From Phallusia mammillata (lineage: Eukaryota; Chordata; Ascidiacea; Phlebobranchia; Ascidiidae): a DNA stretch of 64,000 nt. The notes beneath the pieces were generated by a model. It was given only the letters and a program-made list of their open reading frames with translations, was not told where the DNA came from and did not search any database. A program made the position numbers and the translations under genes. The DNA lies in NCBI GenBank assembly GCA_003260075.1, contig QLIY01000509.1, positions 33,236-97,235 of the forward strand, written 5' to 3'. Positions 11,806 through 26,500 of this stretch are shown piece by piece (position 1 is the first letter of the stretch; each line of letters opens with the position of its first letter).

Positions 11806-14800
11806 ATGAAATCAATGTCCAGAAGTCGACTAACAAAAGGCCAAATGCAAGCACAGCTAAGACAAAATGCACGAACACTCTGTTCCAACTGCCCTAACAT
11901 GGTGGGTAGTGTTATTATTGTAGCTAAAATGGTCAATATGTTGTTGTAGTTTTTTCATAAAATTTAATGAATTTGTTTACAGAGTCAGACAAATGGTCCC
12001 CTGGATGATAGTTTGACAAGTCTTCAGTGGTTATGGAACTTGAATGTCAATATTAATCCACCATTTGAAAATCGCAAAGACTTGGAAACAGTCAGTCAAG
12101 AAATAAAACAGGAAAGTGGCCATCGGGCAGTTCATTTACCAACTAACAATGTTATTTCTGACAATAAGTCAAATTTAGCCTGTCACTTTCAACAAGCTAG
12201 TTATCAAAGTTCCACAGTATCTGAAATGAACTCAGAGCATCTTTGTTTGTGCAACCACTATAGTTTGATTGCAAATTCCCGGAACAAAGCACATGGTAAC
12301 AAACTTGCAACCAATCAGATTTCACACACTAAAACGGACATACCTAAAAAGGGTGTTCATACAATGCCCCCAAAACCAGTTTTAAATGGCAAGCAGAAGA
12401 ACTCTAGTGAAAAAAGTATCCAACCACAGCAGTTTGTTGGACCATTGCTTTCTGATGCAGCAAAACCATATCAAACTACTATACTACCACCACCATCACA
12501 AAAAAAATTAAATGTGCCTCAAGGTTCAGTTGACTACAAAACAAATGCATATGTTAGACCACCATTTTCATTAGTTTCTTTGGTGTGTATGGCTTTACAT
12601 AAATCAAAGCGGAGCAAAATGTCAGCATCTTCTATATGGAAATGGATTAAGGACAACTTCAGCTATTATCGATACTCGGACAGTTTTGGTCAGGTAAAAT
12701 CGTATACATTCTGTGACCATGACTTTATGAAACATTTAAATTTAGATCACATAACCAAGTGATAAATTTCAATGGTGAATTTTGAACCATAAAGAACAAA
12801 ACATAAACAGAATGCAGAATAAGGACATTTAACAGAAGGTGTAATTGGAACACAAACAATATGTAATAACTTTTATTTTGTAGAAATCCATAGAACAAAC
12901 ACTACTGAAGAGCAAGTACTTTTGCAAAACACAGCGCAAAAGAAAACAACAAAACTTAACTTTTTGGCAAATTAACCAATGTCATTTTACACTCCGTGCA
13001 AACAAACAATCAGGTAAGAAAGCTTATTCCAAGTTTACATGGTTTAGTGCAATCCAAGAAACAAGTAGTGTGGCCTTTAAAATTAGAGGACTGCTTTAAA
13101 TATTTAGATTTTGTAGCTTTGAAACAAATACTGATACCTTTAAACCAGGGGTGTCCAACTCGATTACACCGCCGTGCCAATTTTTGTTTTAAAATACACT
13201 CGCGTGCCAACGTTTGGTACTTTTTCCAAACCATGTCTAAAACGTCTTAACGGTACGGGCTCAATCCGCATATTTGGCCAATATGTAGAACCATATTAAA
13301 TGGTTAGAAAAAAATATGTCGTCAAATGCGAGTAAACTTGTATATGATACTCCAGAAACCTTTTATTCTGTTTATGCGACACAAGATACGAATAGTTTGC
13401 TGGCGTAGAGTACTTTGTGTAACGTCGAAATCGCATCTTTGTTGAAGTTATGTCGGTTTCAAAACGTATTTCCAACTAACCACAAATGCGTTTGTAGTCA
13501 CGTAATTAATTGAATTGACATCGATTGAAACGCAACAATTACAATTGTTTCGAAATAAACGGGCATTTTATTGCAACATAAACATGGCACGTACACTCAC
13601 GTTTTAATATTATGTGGCACAGCTACTTTCTGAAATAAAATAATTGTAAATTTCTTGGTTAAATCAATTCATTGGGCCAACATCAAACAATAATACAAGG
13701 TGCTTCGAGCCGCTTTTAGATGCTGTTATGTAGGTTTGGTTTCCTAAGCCGTGTTTAATGTCCGTTTGCAAAGCACTGCAACAGCCTAAATTTCATCCAA
13801 GATGACCTAAGTTTAGGCGTCAACAATACACGGTCAGCTATATTTGAAACGTGAATTGCTTTTAAAAATGCAATTTAATCAGTGGGTTGTATAACTTTAC
13901 TAATGATCATCTTTACCTAAAGGCCAAGAGGAATCAATAGAAGCAAATTTAATTGCATAACAAATTCTAATGTTTACCATCTGAATGTGCAAAAGCTCGC
14001 GTGCCATTTTCAAATGCTCTGCGTGCCACTTTTGGCACGCGTGACACGTGTTGGACACCCCTGCTTTAAACACTTCATTGCTGGTTTAGTTGGTAAACCA
14101 GTTTGTTTAATATCAGCCCACTGCAAGATAATGTACAGATATTTTTAGATAGTTCTTGCCAAATTTTGTCACTATATTGGTTTCACCAACCCAGTTTTTT
14201 AAATTTTTTTACTGATTTACCCTTTTTTAAAGATTTACACGAAAGCAGTGCTGAACATCAACAAGGGATTTCAAAGTCTACCAGCAGTGGAACCATACTT
14301 TCGACCTTTGCCGGAAGAAAGAGAAAACAGCCCAGCCCTCAAAAAAGAGTTTGTCTTCAAAACAACAAGCAGACTTGTAAGTGTAAAGAATCATCCCCAT
14401 CAGAAAGCATAGACCACACAAATCTTCTTCAAGAGCAAGCTCCAGAACTTGGATCTTTAAAAGGAGATTACAATTGGAATTCTGTCTTTGATGAATTTTT
14501 TGGCAACTGTAATACTGGGTTACCTCCTCAAACAGTTTCAATGTCCTCCAAAACTGTTTCTACACCAACTCAAGGTAACATGCTTGCAGGCATGATGCAA
14601 GGTACTGAACCACCCAATACAGTAGTTTCGCAGGGGGACAATGTGGGAGATCTAAACAATGAAAATAAGTTTATTGGTTCAGACCAAAGTATCGAACTGG
14701 GGACATGGAACGGATCCGATGTTAATGACACAATGTTTAGTCATTGCAATGATGACTATGTAAGTCTGGATATGGGAGAGCTTAGTGGGGGAAAGGAAGT

Positions 14801-15194
14801 TGACAGTCTTCTTATTGATGTTGGAGATATTGACCTTACCATAACAGGAAGGCAAATTGAGCCACCTCCAGAGTGGGTACCTGTTTCAGGGGATATTGAT
14901 GCAATTCTTTGTGAGAAACAAGAAGAAAATTTGCTCAATACAACAGAAGGTTTGTGTTCTGCCGAAGATCTGTCTTCATTACTTGACTGTGGAATAAATA
15001 AATCCTTGTTTATCCATTCTGGCACTCAGTGTCAGGGTGAAGAGAAAAATCATGACTGTGGTTCATCTCAGCATCTATCACAAACAACTTCCAGTTGTCA
15101 GAATTATAAGCATCATTGTGCATTATCCACAAATGAAGACAATGCAAAATATTTACATTTAAATCCACCAAAACGAAAATGCCTAAAATTTTAA
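11806..15194 (+). CDS. foxj1: FoxJ1-type forkhead transcription factor with divergent DNA-binding helix
   Basis: There are four exons, all in phase: 11806-11901, 11983-12693, 12884-13013 and 14233-15194, giving 632 residues. FoxJ1 identity rests on the N-terminal motif LDDSLTSLQWL and the first half of the forkhead domain (DYKTNAYVRPPFSLVSLVCM ... IWKWIKDNFSYYRYSD). FoxJ1-specific C-terminal blocks also match: GRKRKQPSP, LGSLKGDYNWNSVFDEF and IDLTITGRQIEPPPEW. In other animals FoxJ1 is the master activator of motile-cilia genes. The exon that should supply recognition helix 3 reads KSIEQTLLKSKYF, where FoxJ1 proteins have NSIRHNLSLNKCF. The wing region is also altered (RKRKQQNLTFWQIN). Every exon stays open and the splice sites are good, so this is not a decayed copy by frame. 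Intron 3 contains a 918-bp hAT element. A possible AATAAA lies at 15825. A second, canonical FoxJ1 elsewhere in the genome is plausible. Confidence 0.85.
13146..14063. mobile_element. hAT-type non-autonomous element, 918 bp, in FoxJ1 intron 3
   Basis: The ends are CAGGGGTGTCCAACTCG and ...CGTGTTGGACACCCCTG, with CGTGCCA boxes just inside. It has a perfect 8-bp duplication CTTTAAAC (13138-13145 and 14064-14071). It is related to the MITE at 6940-7261. No transposase ORF is visible. Confidence 0.93.
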
Positions 15195-15431
15195 CAGGTT
15201 TAACAGGTAAAACTGTGTTTATTACCTTGCACTTTTTCAGAAAAAACAAATGATAAATGTATAGACAATACAACGTTGTTTAATTTAAGGCACAAACTGT
15301 ACATACCTGTTTTGTATGAAACTGTGACACATACTTTTTTCTAGACTAGCTTTTCAAAACTTTTTCCTAAATGAAAGTTGACTATTTTATTTGTTTTTTT
15401 TTAACAGATAAAAACCTTAACAGCACTAAAA

Positions 15432-15473
<42 letters not shown>

Positions 15474-18066
15474 TTGGTGGAAATTAAAATAATATTTAAA
15501 AAAATACAACTTAAGTTTGTGGAATGCAGAAGAATCCTTGTGAAATAATTTGTATTCTTCTGCATAGATTTTTTTAAAATAACTTAAAAAAACAACAACC
15601 AACAAACCTTGTGTTATTTTCCACAACTTATTTTCTTTGTAAATCTAAAGATGTGTGAAGATGACATGTTGTGCCACATGTTTAATAGTCGAGTTTGATA
15701 AGCAATATGTTGTTTTATTTCCCCTATAAATCAAATAATAATTTTCAAATTATATACTTTCACTTATTTGATTGCTTTAAGCAAACAAATTTGCTCTTTT
15801 TCTAAAGGTTGACACTATGTCAAAAATAAACAATTAGCAGCATTCATAATACTGCAAATGGAAATGGAGGCTATATAATATATTTGCAATTAATACTGTA
15901 CTGATGTTATATGCCATTTGATGATTTTACACATACATTATTTGCCTTATTTACAAAAGTGTTCATTTGTTACCTTACTTAATTGGGTCTCTACATTTAC
16001 ACAATATGTAACAATATAAATGTTTTTGCAAGCAGAAACGCATGGGCCCACATAACGTTCCAAACATAGCGGTTCATTGGCGGAGGTATTTAGGCTGGGG
16101 CCAGTTAAAACATTTACAACTTCTGCAAAAAAGCAAAGTATTATTGCAAACAGTAACAAAACGTATTTCGCATTATGTAGACGTCGACTTAACTCCACGT
16201 CTCCACCGTGCTAACATAACTTACCACCATGCCGTAGCGACGCGCGTAGTAGCGTGGTCTCGGGAAAAGAACGTCATTGTTTAGCACAACAAAAACGTTT
16301 AGCTTTTTGTACACGAAGTCTAGTTTGACGAGTCTAGGCGGTTAATGGTATAAAGCTCCGAAATACTGTATGTGGTGGCAAAGTAACGAGACCAACTTCA
16401 AATGGAACGATTATTATATTTCACCAATTGTGCCCTTCACTTTTGTTGCGCTCCATCATGCTTTAACGTGACGCCACTATTTCCGGCTTGGTGATTGTTG
16501 AAGTGCTGGGTTTCCCATAACCTTTTCTGTCCACGCCCCACCTAAACAACTAAAAGATCCAAATTTCCCCCATATGGTAACATGTCTTAGTTTACGATCA
16601 GTGGCACCCAAACTTATTAATTGTTTTTTTTTTCAAAACGTCTACATTTCAACTTTTTATAGTTCCTGTGTTTCAACCAGGAAAAAGTTGAAGGTCACCC
16701 AAAAGTTAAGTTTTCAATTTCCCACGACACTATCGTTTTGTCATTTGGCAATTAAAGCAATTCTTAATCGCAAAATTGAGTATATAGACCAAGACATTAA
16801 AATTGTGAGCGAACAAAGGAATAAAACTGGGTTATAGGGTCTCATGTACACAGTAAATTGCACTTAAATTTACGCATATTTAGTGGCCCAAGATGACATG
16901 AAATAGGAATTCAAGCTTGGTGGTCTTGTCGATAAATCACTTCGCAGCGACGGCGGACATCGGGAATTATCTCCGTTAAAAGCACAAAATAGATTAGTTT
17001 TGAGTTGAACCTTAATTGTCCTCTCAAAAAGGGCTATTAGGCTATGAAACAAAATGAACAAAAACCTTGTAGCGTTTTGTTGCAATGCAAAATCAACTTT
17101 CAGGTTTTTTCCACGAGGGACACTTCCACAAAAATGTCTTGTTAAAGCCATACAAAACTTAGACGGATATAACCCTTTCTTTTACTTTATCCAACCCTCA
17201 AAGTCTGGACAGTAAGCTTTAGGTGAATGAATATTAACCAATCTTATACTTGTTGTTGACACCGCAGCAAATTGCAGAGTGGCGATCGCGTCTTAAAAAC
17301 TTTTGTCATGCTTTCAACCAAAAAAGATAGGACAGATCATATTCGAAACGTTTGGTGGGTAAACCCCCTTTTCTAGCTTTGTTCCCTAATCAGGTTTCAG
17401 GTTATTTGTTTTAATTAAAATTTAATACATTAGAAAAGCTTGTCATGTCGCCAGACACCAACAGCGCTAAAAAGGAATGTATTTCGTTTGTCTGACTTGA
17501 TTCCAACAAGACTGAAACAACCTCGTCGATATTTTTACGGTCAACTATTGAGCATAGCCTTTATCATAAGCGCCACTAACCATTTCCGTACTAGGTGGTT
17601 TTTAATTACAATTACTGCAAATTTGCATAATTAAACAATTTTTTAAATAGCTTTAGAAGTGTTTGCAAATGCGTGTGTTGTTTTTATTCAGTAACTCAAT
17701 CACCATAAATAGTTACAAACCAACGTTTTGTAAACTTTAAATTGGATAAACTACTGTTGCCGCTTTAAGCTCTTTGCGATACCTTAACAGAGTGTATTAT
17801 TATAAAAATAACAGTGTTTATGTATGTAGCAAATAAGTTTATGTTGGTCGCGTATAAATGGTCAATGCTTTAGTGCCTGCGCCCTTGTCAAAACCAAAAA
17901 GAATGTTTAGCGTCAGCGGCTACGACATCTGCTTCGCTTAGTGGCGCAGCAGCTGCTCGACGCGTCACATGTCAGGCTCTTAGATTAACGCTTGCCGTGG
18001 CGTCATCAACTAAAATAGATCACGGTGCCAAACGAAAAAGGACATCTTTGTCTTGTCTTACTTGAC
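15195..18066. other. Intergenic region between FoxJ1 and tropomyosin
   Basis: It holds the FoxJ1 3' region (candidate AATAAA at 15825) and a 40-base poly-G tract (15432-15471). A minus-strand ORF at 15947-16198 opens with a hydrophobic stretch (YVLLLFAIILCFFAEVV) but begins with GTG and could not be tied to a spliced gene. The last few hundred bases are the likely tropomyosin control region. No other gene is recognised. Confidence 0.5.
15432..15471. repeat. Poly-G tract (40 G)
   Basis: An uninterrupted G run in the FoxJ1-tropomyosin intergenic region. The poly-proline ORF read through it on the minus strand is not a gene. Confidence 0.95.
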
Positions 18067-18073
18067 TATATAT
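17950..18073 (+). promoter_or_regulatory. Candidate tropomyosin promoter: E-box and TATA-like box
   Basis: A CAGCTG E-box lies at 17950-17955 and an ACATG-type E-box (CACATG) near 17967. A TATATAT motif is at 18067-18073, about 80 bp before the start codon at 18154. That arrangement suits a muscle promoter (E-box bound by MyoD-type factors), but it is motif matching only. Confidence 0.4.
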
Positions 18074-18153
18074 GTTGACCGTATTGAGCAAGATTTGACT
18101 TAGACGTACTTTTGACTTAAACGTTGTGGAGTGAGGCAGTCGGACAAACAAAA

Positions 18154-20215
<2,062 letters not shown>

Positions 20216-20359
20216 AACCACTCAAATATAAAATACAACAACTTTTTGAAAAAATTGAGTAATTCAGTGATTTGGTGTAACCTCTTTTCAAATAAATTGT
20301 TTTCAATTACTGAACACATTTTGTTGAAGAATGAAATGAATGACACGTTTGTGCGTTGA

Positions 20360-20360
<1 letters not shown>

Positions 20361-20420
<60 letters not shown>
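20361..20420. repeat. Poly-G tract (60 G) between tropomyosin and kinesin 3' ends
   Basis: An uninterrupted G run in the 357-bp gap between the two convergent stop codons. It lies in or just past the 3' untranslated region of one or both genes. Confidence 0.95.
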
Positions 20421-20421
<1 letters not shown>

Positions 20422-20572
20422 ATCTTTAGCATGATCTAAGTCGTACATAAACACAGTAATAACTTCGCGGTGTGACTGCAAGTGAGATAGCAAAGAATCC
20501 TAAAAAACAACTGCAGTGTTTTATGTGGCTGTACATAGATAAAAAGTTTATAAACGATTCATTTGCACAGAT

Positions 20573-23500
20573 TTAACTGTCGACATCATCAACCGACTCT
20601 CCAGCTTTCAGCTTGGCAATAATTTGTTTCAGTCTGACAACCTCACGCGTTTCGGCATTTTTGCTGGCATCATTGGTAATTAGTTTTACTCGCGACGCGT
20701 AACTGCAAAAAGTGTCAAATTTAGTTTTTCGCAGATCGTATATCAGGGCAACTACAAACACCTACGTCAGGGAAATTACGCTTTCCGCACAATTGTAGTC
20801 GGCAGGTGAAACGTTCACAAACATAAGTGTCTTAGCGTTTCCACCGAGGGAATCCTGAAACCACAAAACCATGCAAATATCTCGCCGTGACAAAGAAAAT
20901 AAATTAATCTACACCTGCATCAGCATGGTGAGTTTGTTGTTTCTGTAGGGAATAAACCCTTGTTCACTCGATAAGGCAGAAATCACGTCTCCCAAAGCTG
21001 ATAGAGATTTGTTGATAGAATTTGCCTCCTGTAAAATTAAAACAGTTATTTTTCCAAAATGAAAACAAAACTATACAATCGGTGGCTAATTGAACATTAA
21101 GTGAGTTACACTGGAATAAAGCTTTTTACTTTAAGCTGTGTAGCAGTGGCTCCAGTTTTGCCTACACGTTCGCTCCCAGCCAAATCAACCAAGCTCAACT
21201 TTCCACGTGTTACAGCTCCAGTTGCCAAGTTTCTACTTTCGATTACAACTCCAATGACAAGATGGGATCTAGAGCTTTCACTGTTCATGTCTAAAAAACA
21301 TTATTTTGTGTATAAACTGTTGATGCCAGGCATACTATTAAATTTATTAAGCTCTTCTGGCAATTTTATTTTTTACCAACGTTTCGACGTCCTATACAGG
21401 CCGCCTTCATCAGAGTAAATAACACTGAATGCGAGTAGTGCAGTACACAGCCCAAATCATTCGTTGTGACGTGCGTGCGTTTCATTCTTTTTTCCTCTGT
21501 TTATCGTGCACTGCACTACTCGCATAAAGTGTTATTTACCCCGATGAATGCAACTTGTATAGGACGTCGAAACGACAGTAAAAAATACTTTTGGGATTTT
21601 AACAGCCAAAAAAGTGCAAGAAGATCTTCATCTATCATATTTTAAGTCTTAGCCTCAAACTAAGTTATATGGTGTTAATTATCAACGAAGAAATAACTAA
21701 GTTAATTGAAAATCGTGGTTGGAAAATCTTTACGTGTAAGATTCGGATAAGAAGCATAAATACGAAATCAGTCAGAAAACATTAATCAACTAGAAGGGTG
21801 GCTTAGCACATATTGCCCTTGCACATACACTATGATCTATTTTAAAACATAAATATAATTCCTTCACTTATTTTATATTGGGTCCCATATTAGCCACCGT
21901 CTTTTAAAACGTTAGTTGTTTCTGCAGGCAGAAACTCATGGGTCCCCACACATGCAAAGTTGTAAATACTGCATTTCAAGAGATAACCATAAGAAACTTT
22001 GGTGTTGTAAAGTAAAACACTGTGATTGGTACTAGGATTAAATAGTCATGCTATGCAAAGTTCAAACTATACAAATCGACTCAATTCAAGCATTGTTTAA
22101 AGTTTGTCTAGTTTAAAACAAAGAAGTAAAACACAACAATCGATACCTATAAATGGCATAACATTTCCAACAATTGCGCACTGTTTAAAAACTCACCCAT
22201 TTTAGGGGGCTAGTAGGGTGACTATTGGGGCTACAGGGTTTAACACAACAATCGTCATTTGTAAATGGCAAATTGTACAAGCTATCCAAATTTCAGCCAA
22301 TTCCGACCCTGTTTAAAAAATTTACCCTTTTTAGGGGGCTAGTGGGGTAACTGATGGGGCTACAGGGTTTAACACAACAATCATCATTTGTAAATGGCAA
22401 ATTGTACAAGCTATCCAAATTTCAGCCAATTCCGACCCTGTTTAAAAAATTTACCCTTTTTAGGGGGCTAGTGGGGTAAATGCTGGGGCTACAGGGTTTA
22501 ACACAACAATCATCATTTGTAAATGGCAAATTGTACAAGCTATCCAAATTTCAGCCAATTCCGACCCTGTTTAAAAATTCACCCATTTTAGGGGGCTAGT
22601 GGGGTAAATGATGGGGTTCTTCACCCTAATGTTGAAAATATGAAACTGCAATGACCCAAACAACAATCCTGTAAAATTTTGTCCAAATCGGCCAATGTTT
22701 CAATTTTGACCACTAGGGGGCGTTTTAACCAACAACCGTAATGACTTGTGACGTCACAAGGCTGTGAACAACCCCCTTGACTGCTATCCGCAAACACGTT
22801 CACCAAGCAATCCTCAAACATAAGTACCATATGTAGTTGCATTGGTAACATCACACAAAACTAACGTTTGTGGTGCGCACAAACCACATTTTACATTTTG
22901 GGGGCTAGCGGGGTAAATACTGGGGTTATCATGACAAACGAAGCAGATGGCACATCTACACAACTATATCTACCATCTGTGAAAGTTTCATCCAAATCCA
23001 TCAAACATTTCAGGGCAAAATGGGGTGGACAAACTTCAGGGAAGAAAAAAAAAAAGAAGAAAAAAAAAGAAAAAAAAAAAAAAGAAATCGAGTAAAATCA
23101 AGATGTGTCCCCTTCAAGGAAGGGGACCCATAATTATTAGAAGTTACAACGTCCTAAACCAGTGGTTCTCAACCTTTCGTGGGCCGTGGCCCCCGAAAAG
23201 TAACTTTTTGGCCTCGTAGCCCCCTTCAAGTATCCCTGTGGCCCCTTAAAAATATAAATGGCGAACTCGTGTTGGAATTCGGTACTAATTTCGGCTTTCA
23301 ACAGGTCGAATAGAGTAAACAAGAATCCGTAATCATGAAAAACCTCAATATAGACAAATAGTGTGTAAAATAGTCGATTAAATTATGAATAAATAAGTTA
23401 TAAAAAACAAAATAGCTTTTAGGCGGTGTTTCTGGTGAATATACACCCGTGGCTCCCCGTGTTATCAACTTTTAGAACAGCCTGTAACTGTAACACATAT

Positions 23501-26500
23501 ATGTATTGTAGGATAGACCGAGGCAGAATGTTTTAAAATCGTGATTTGTTTCGTCTTATATACGTATGACGTCATAAACCAGAACAAAGAAATAAATGTA
23601 AATTACACGGTTTTCGGCCAAACAAAACACTTGGTAATTTGGTCCATCCACAATAAATCTACGCTTTTTTTTACTAAAATTTGTCCTCGCCATCGTTTTT
23701 GAAGATACTTCGTCCAACATGTTCGGCCCCTACCTAATAGTTACAAGTAATTTAAGCAAACTGGCCCGTTGATTGCTTGATGCCTAAATTATCTCATGCT
23801 GAATAAAGTATTGCTAATACTTGACTTTTGTCAATAAACTGGCACATAATGACATCACCAGTTTAATTACACCCTTAGGCTACCCATCAGTTTAAAATCT
23901 AGATATTGGTAAAAATTTTGTTAAATCAGTTTTTAGTCACGATATACTGCTTGCTACAAATAATATAGTGCTTCGCATTGAAGGAAATTTTGATTGTATA
24001 GCTAGAAGGGTGGCATAACACATTTTGCCATTGCATGTACACTATAACCTATTTTAAACGTTTATACATTTCCTACATTTAATTTATAATGGTCCAATAT
24101 CGCCATAGTCTTTTATAACCTTAGTTGTTTCTGCAGGCAGAAACTCATGGGTCCCCCCGTTTTATAACCTTAGTTGTTTCTGCAGGCAGAAACTCATGGG
24201 TCCCCACACAAGTTGAAAATAATGAATTTCAAGAGTTAACCTTAATAAAGTTTGTTTTTTAGATGACACAGTTATCAGTACTAGGCTTAAATAATCATGC
24301 TATTAAAAGTACAAACTGATACAATACAAATTGATACAATTAAGACATTTGTTGAGGTTTGACTTATTTAATGTTCTATTTTAAAGGAAAGAAGGGACAA
24401 ATAATGGCAAATTAGAGTAAAACACAACAATCAACACCTATAAAAAGCAAATTCTACAAGCTATCCAAATTCCATTCAGTTCCAACACTGTTTAAAAATA
24501 CATCCTTATAAGGGTGCTATAGTGAGGTAACTGGTGGGGTTCTACACCTAAACCAGTAAAATATGAAACCACAAAGACATTCAATAGCCCTGTTCAAAAA
24601 TGCTTTTGACATGATAAGGCTGTTGACAAACCTCTTTCATGTCGCAAAAACTAACACCAAACAATGCACGAACACAAGTAACATAAGTCTGGGTGCCCTT
24701 GTAACACTATTACATCACAGAAACCCCCCATTTGCGGTGCCCAGCAACATAGAGGGCTAGAGGGGTAACTAAAGGGTCAAACACAACTGTTGATACCTGT
24801 AAATGGCATATTCTACAAGATATTTAAATTGTAGCCAATTTCGAAACTGTTTACAATTGCACCCATTTTGGGGGCTAACTGCCATGGCGCAAAAACGCCC
24901 ACCAAGCAATGCACAGATACAAGTAACATATGTCTGGTTGCCCTTATAAACATTATTACAACACAGAAACCTTTCATTGTGGGGGCTACAGGATTGAACA
25001 CAACATTTAGCACATACAAATGGCATATTGTACAAGATATCCAAATTTCAACCAATTCCGACAATGTTTAAAAACTCACCCATTTTAGGGGGCTAGCGGG
25101 GAAAATGGTGGGGCTAAAAGGTTGAACACAACAATCAACACATACAAATGGCATATTCTACAAGATATCCACATTTCAGCCAATTCCGACAATGTTTAAA
25201 AACTCACCCATTTTAGGGGGGTAGCGGGGTAAATACTAGGGTTATTAAGACCATCAAAGTGGAGTGCACATCTATATAACTATATCTACCATCTGTATAA
25301 GACTAAGTTTCATCAAAATCCACCAAAGATTTCATGCCAAAAGTGCATGGACAAACTTCAAGGGAGAAAAACGAAAAAAAAAACGTTGTGAAATCAAGAT
25401 GTGTAAGGGGACCCATACTTATGTGACAATATTCTATAATGGTGTCACATGCTTTATCCGGAGTATCGCTGTGTCCGAAATATCCTGATGTTCAGCGCTG
25501 GTTTAGACAGAAAACACCATTATGCACCCTATTTAAAGGAAAAAAATCTCAGACCCCACAAATTAAACAGCATAGGTGGTAAAGCAATTGCAATCAGTGT
25601 TGATTTAAATCCTATGTAGCTCGTTACCTAGAATGCGAACAAACTAAGATGCGTAATAAATTAATCCACTGTTAGCCCAGCTTTTTTGTTGGGTTATTTG
25701 TGATTTTTTGTGATTGATGCTTAGTAATAACCGCTTGCTGGGCAGCGAAGTTTGCCGATTTGAGTCCAAACAAGACCACGAAAAAAATATTTAAACTTCA
25801 TCAAGGTATTAAGACATTGCCGTGAGTTTTGTTTAAAATAAGTTGATGAACAAATCAAATAGGAAATGTTATCAGCGTTGACCCATACTTGTCGAAGCAA
25901 TATGACGACTTTCAGATCCTTTCGAAAAAATTTCGTATAAACCCTCGGCAGATTCAGCTGTTTCAACTGTGCATCCTTGTACAAATACCATTCCCTTGTT
26001 GTCCTAAATAAAATGTTTTATATACAGTTTTTAGATTAACGAAAACAGTTAAAAAACAACTTATCACAAACTTTTTTTATGTCCAGTCGTACGTCGCCCT
26101 TTTGATTTTTACCCAAGAGATCAATCAGTTTTTCGTTGTACAATTCAAGCATGTAGCAGGAAATCTGTTAAAGTTATATATTATGAATTAAACCGCCTAG
26201 AGCTATTGGATTTTCTAATTTTGATGTTTGCCTCTATTAGGCTCGTTTAATTCGTTTTAGTCGACTAAAGCTTTGCAGTAGAACAGAACTATTACGTTAT
26301 TTAAGCTTCTAATACCTGTTAAAGATTATAAGGTCGTGAAGATAAAATGCTACCGTTCTATACTATACCTTTTCGTAGTTTGTAAGAATATAGCATTTAG
26401 TACGACTTAGTTAATTAATAATTACGTACGTAACTTTAAATCACGTTACTCAATATTTAGTTATTAACCAAAAAAAACTACAAATTGTTTGTTTTTCTGT

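Noticed and set aside
15947..16198. Minus-strand ORF with a hydrophobic N-terminus and later cysteines, possible small secreted protein
   Set aside because: It starts with GTG, no in-phase upstream exon was found, and codon support is weak.
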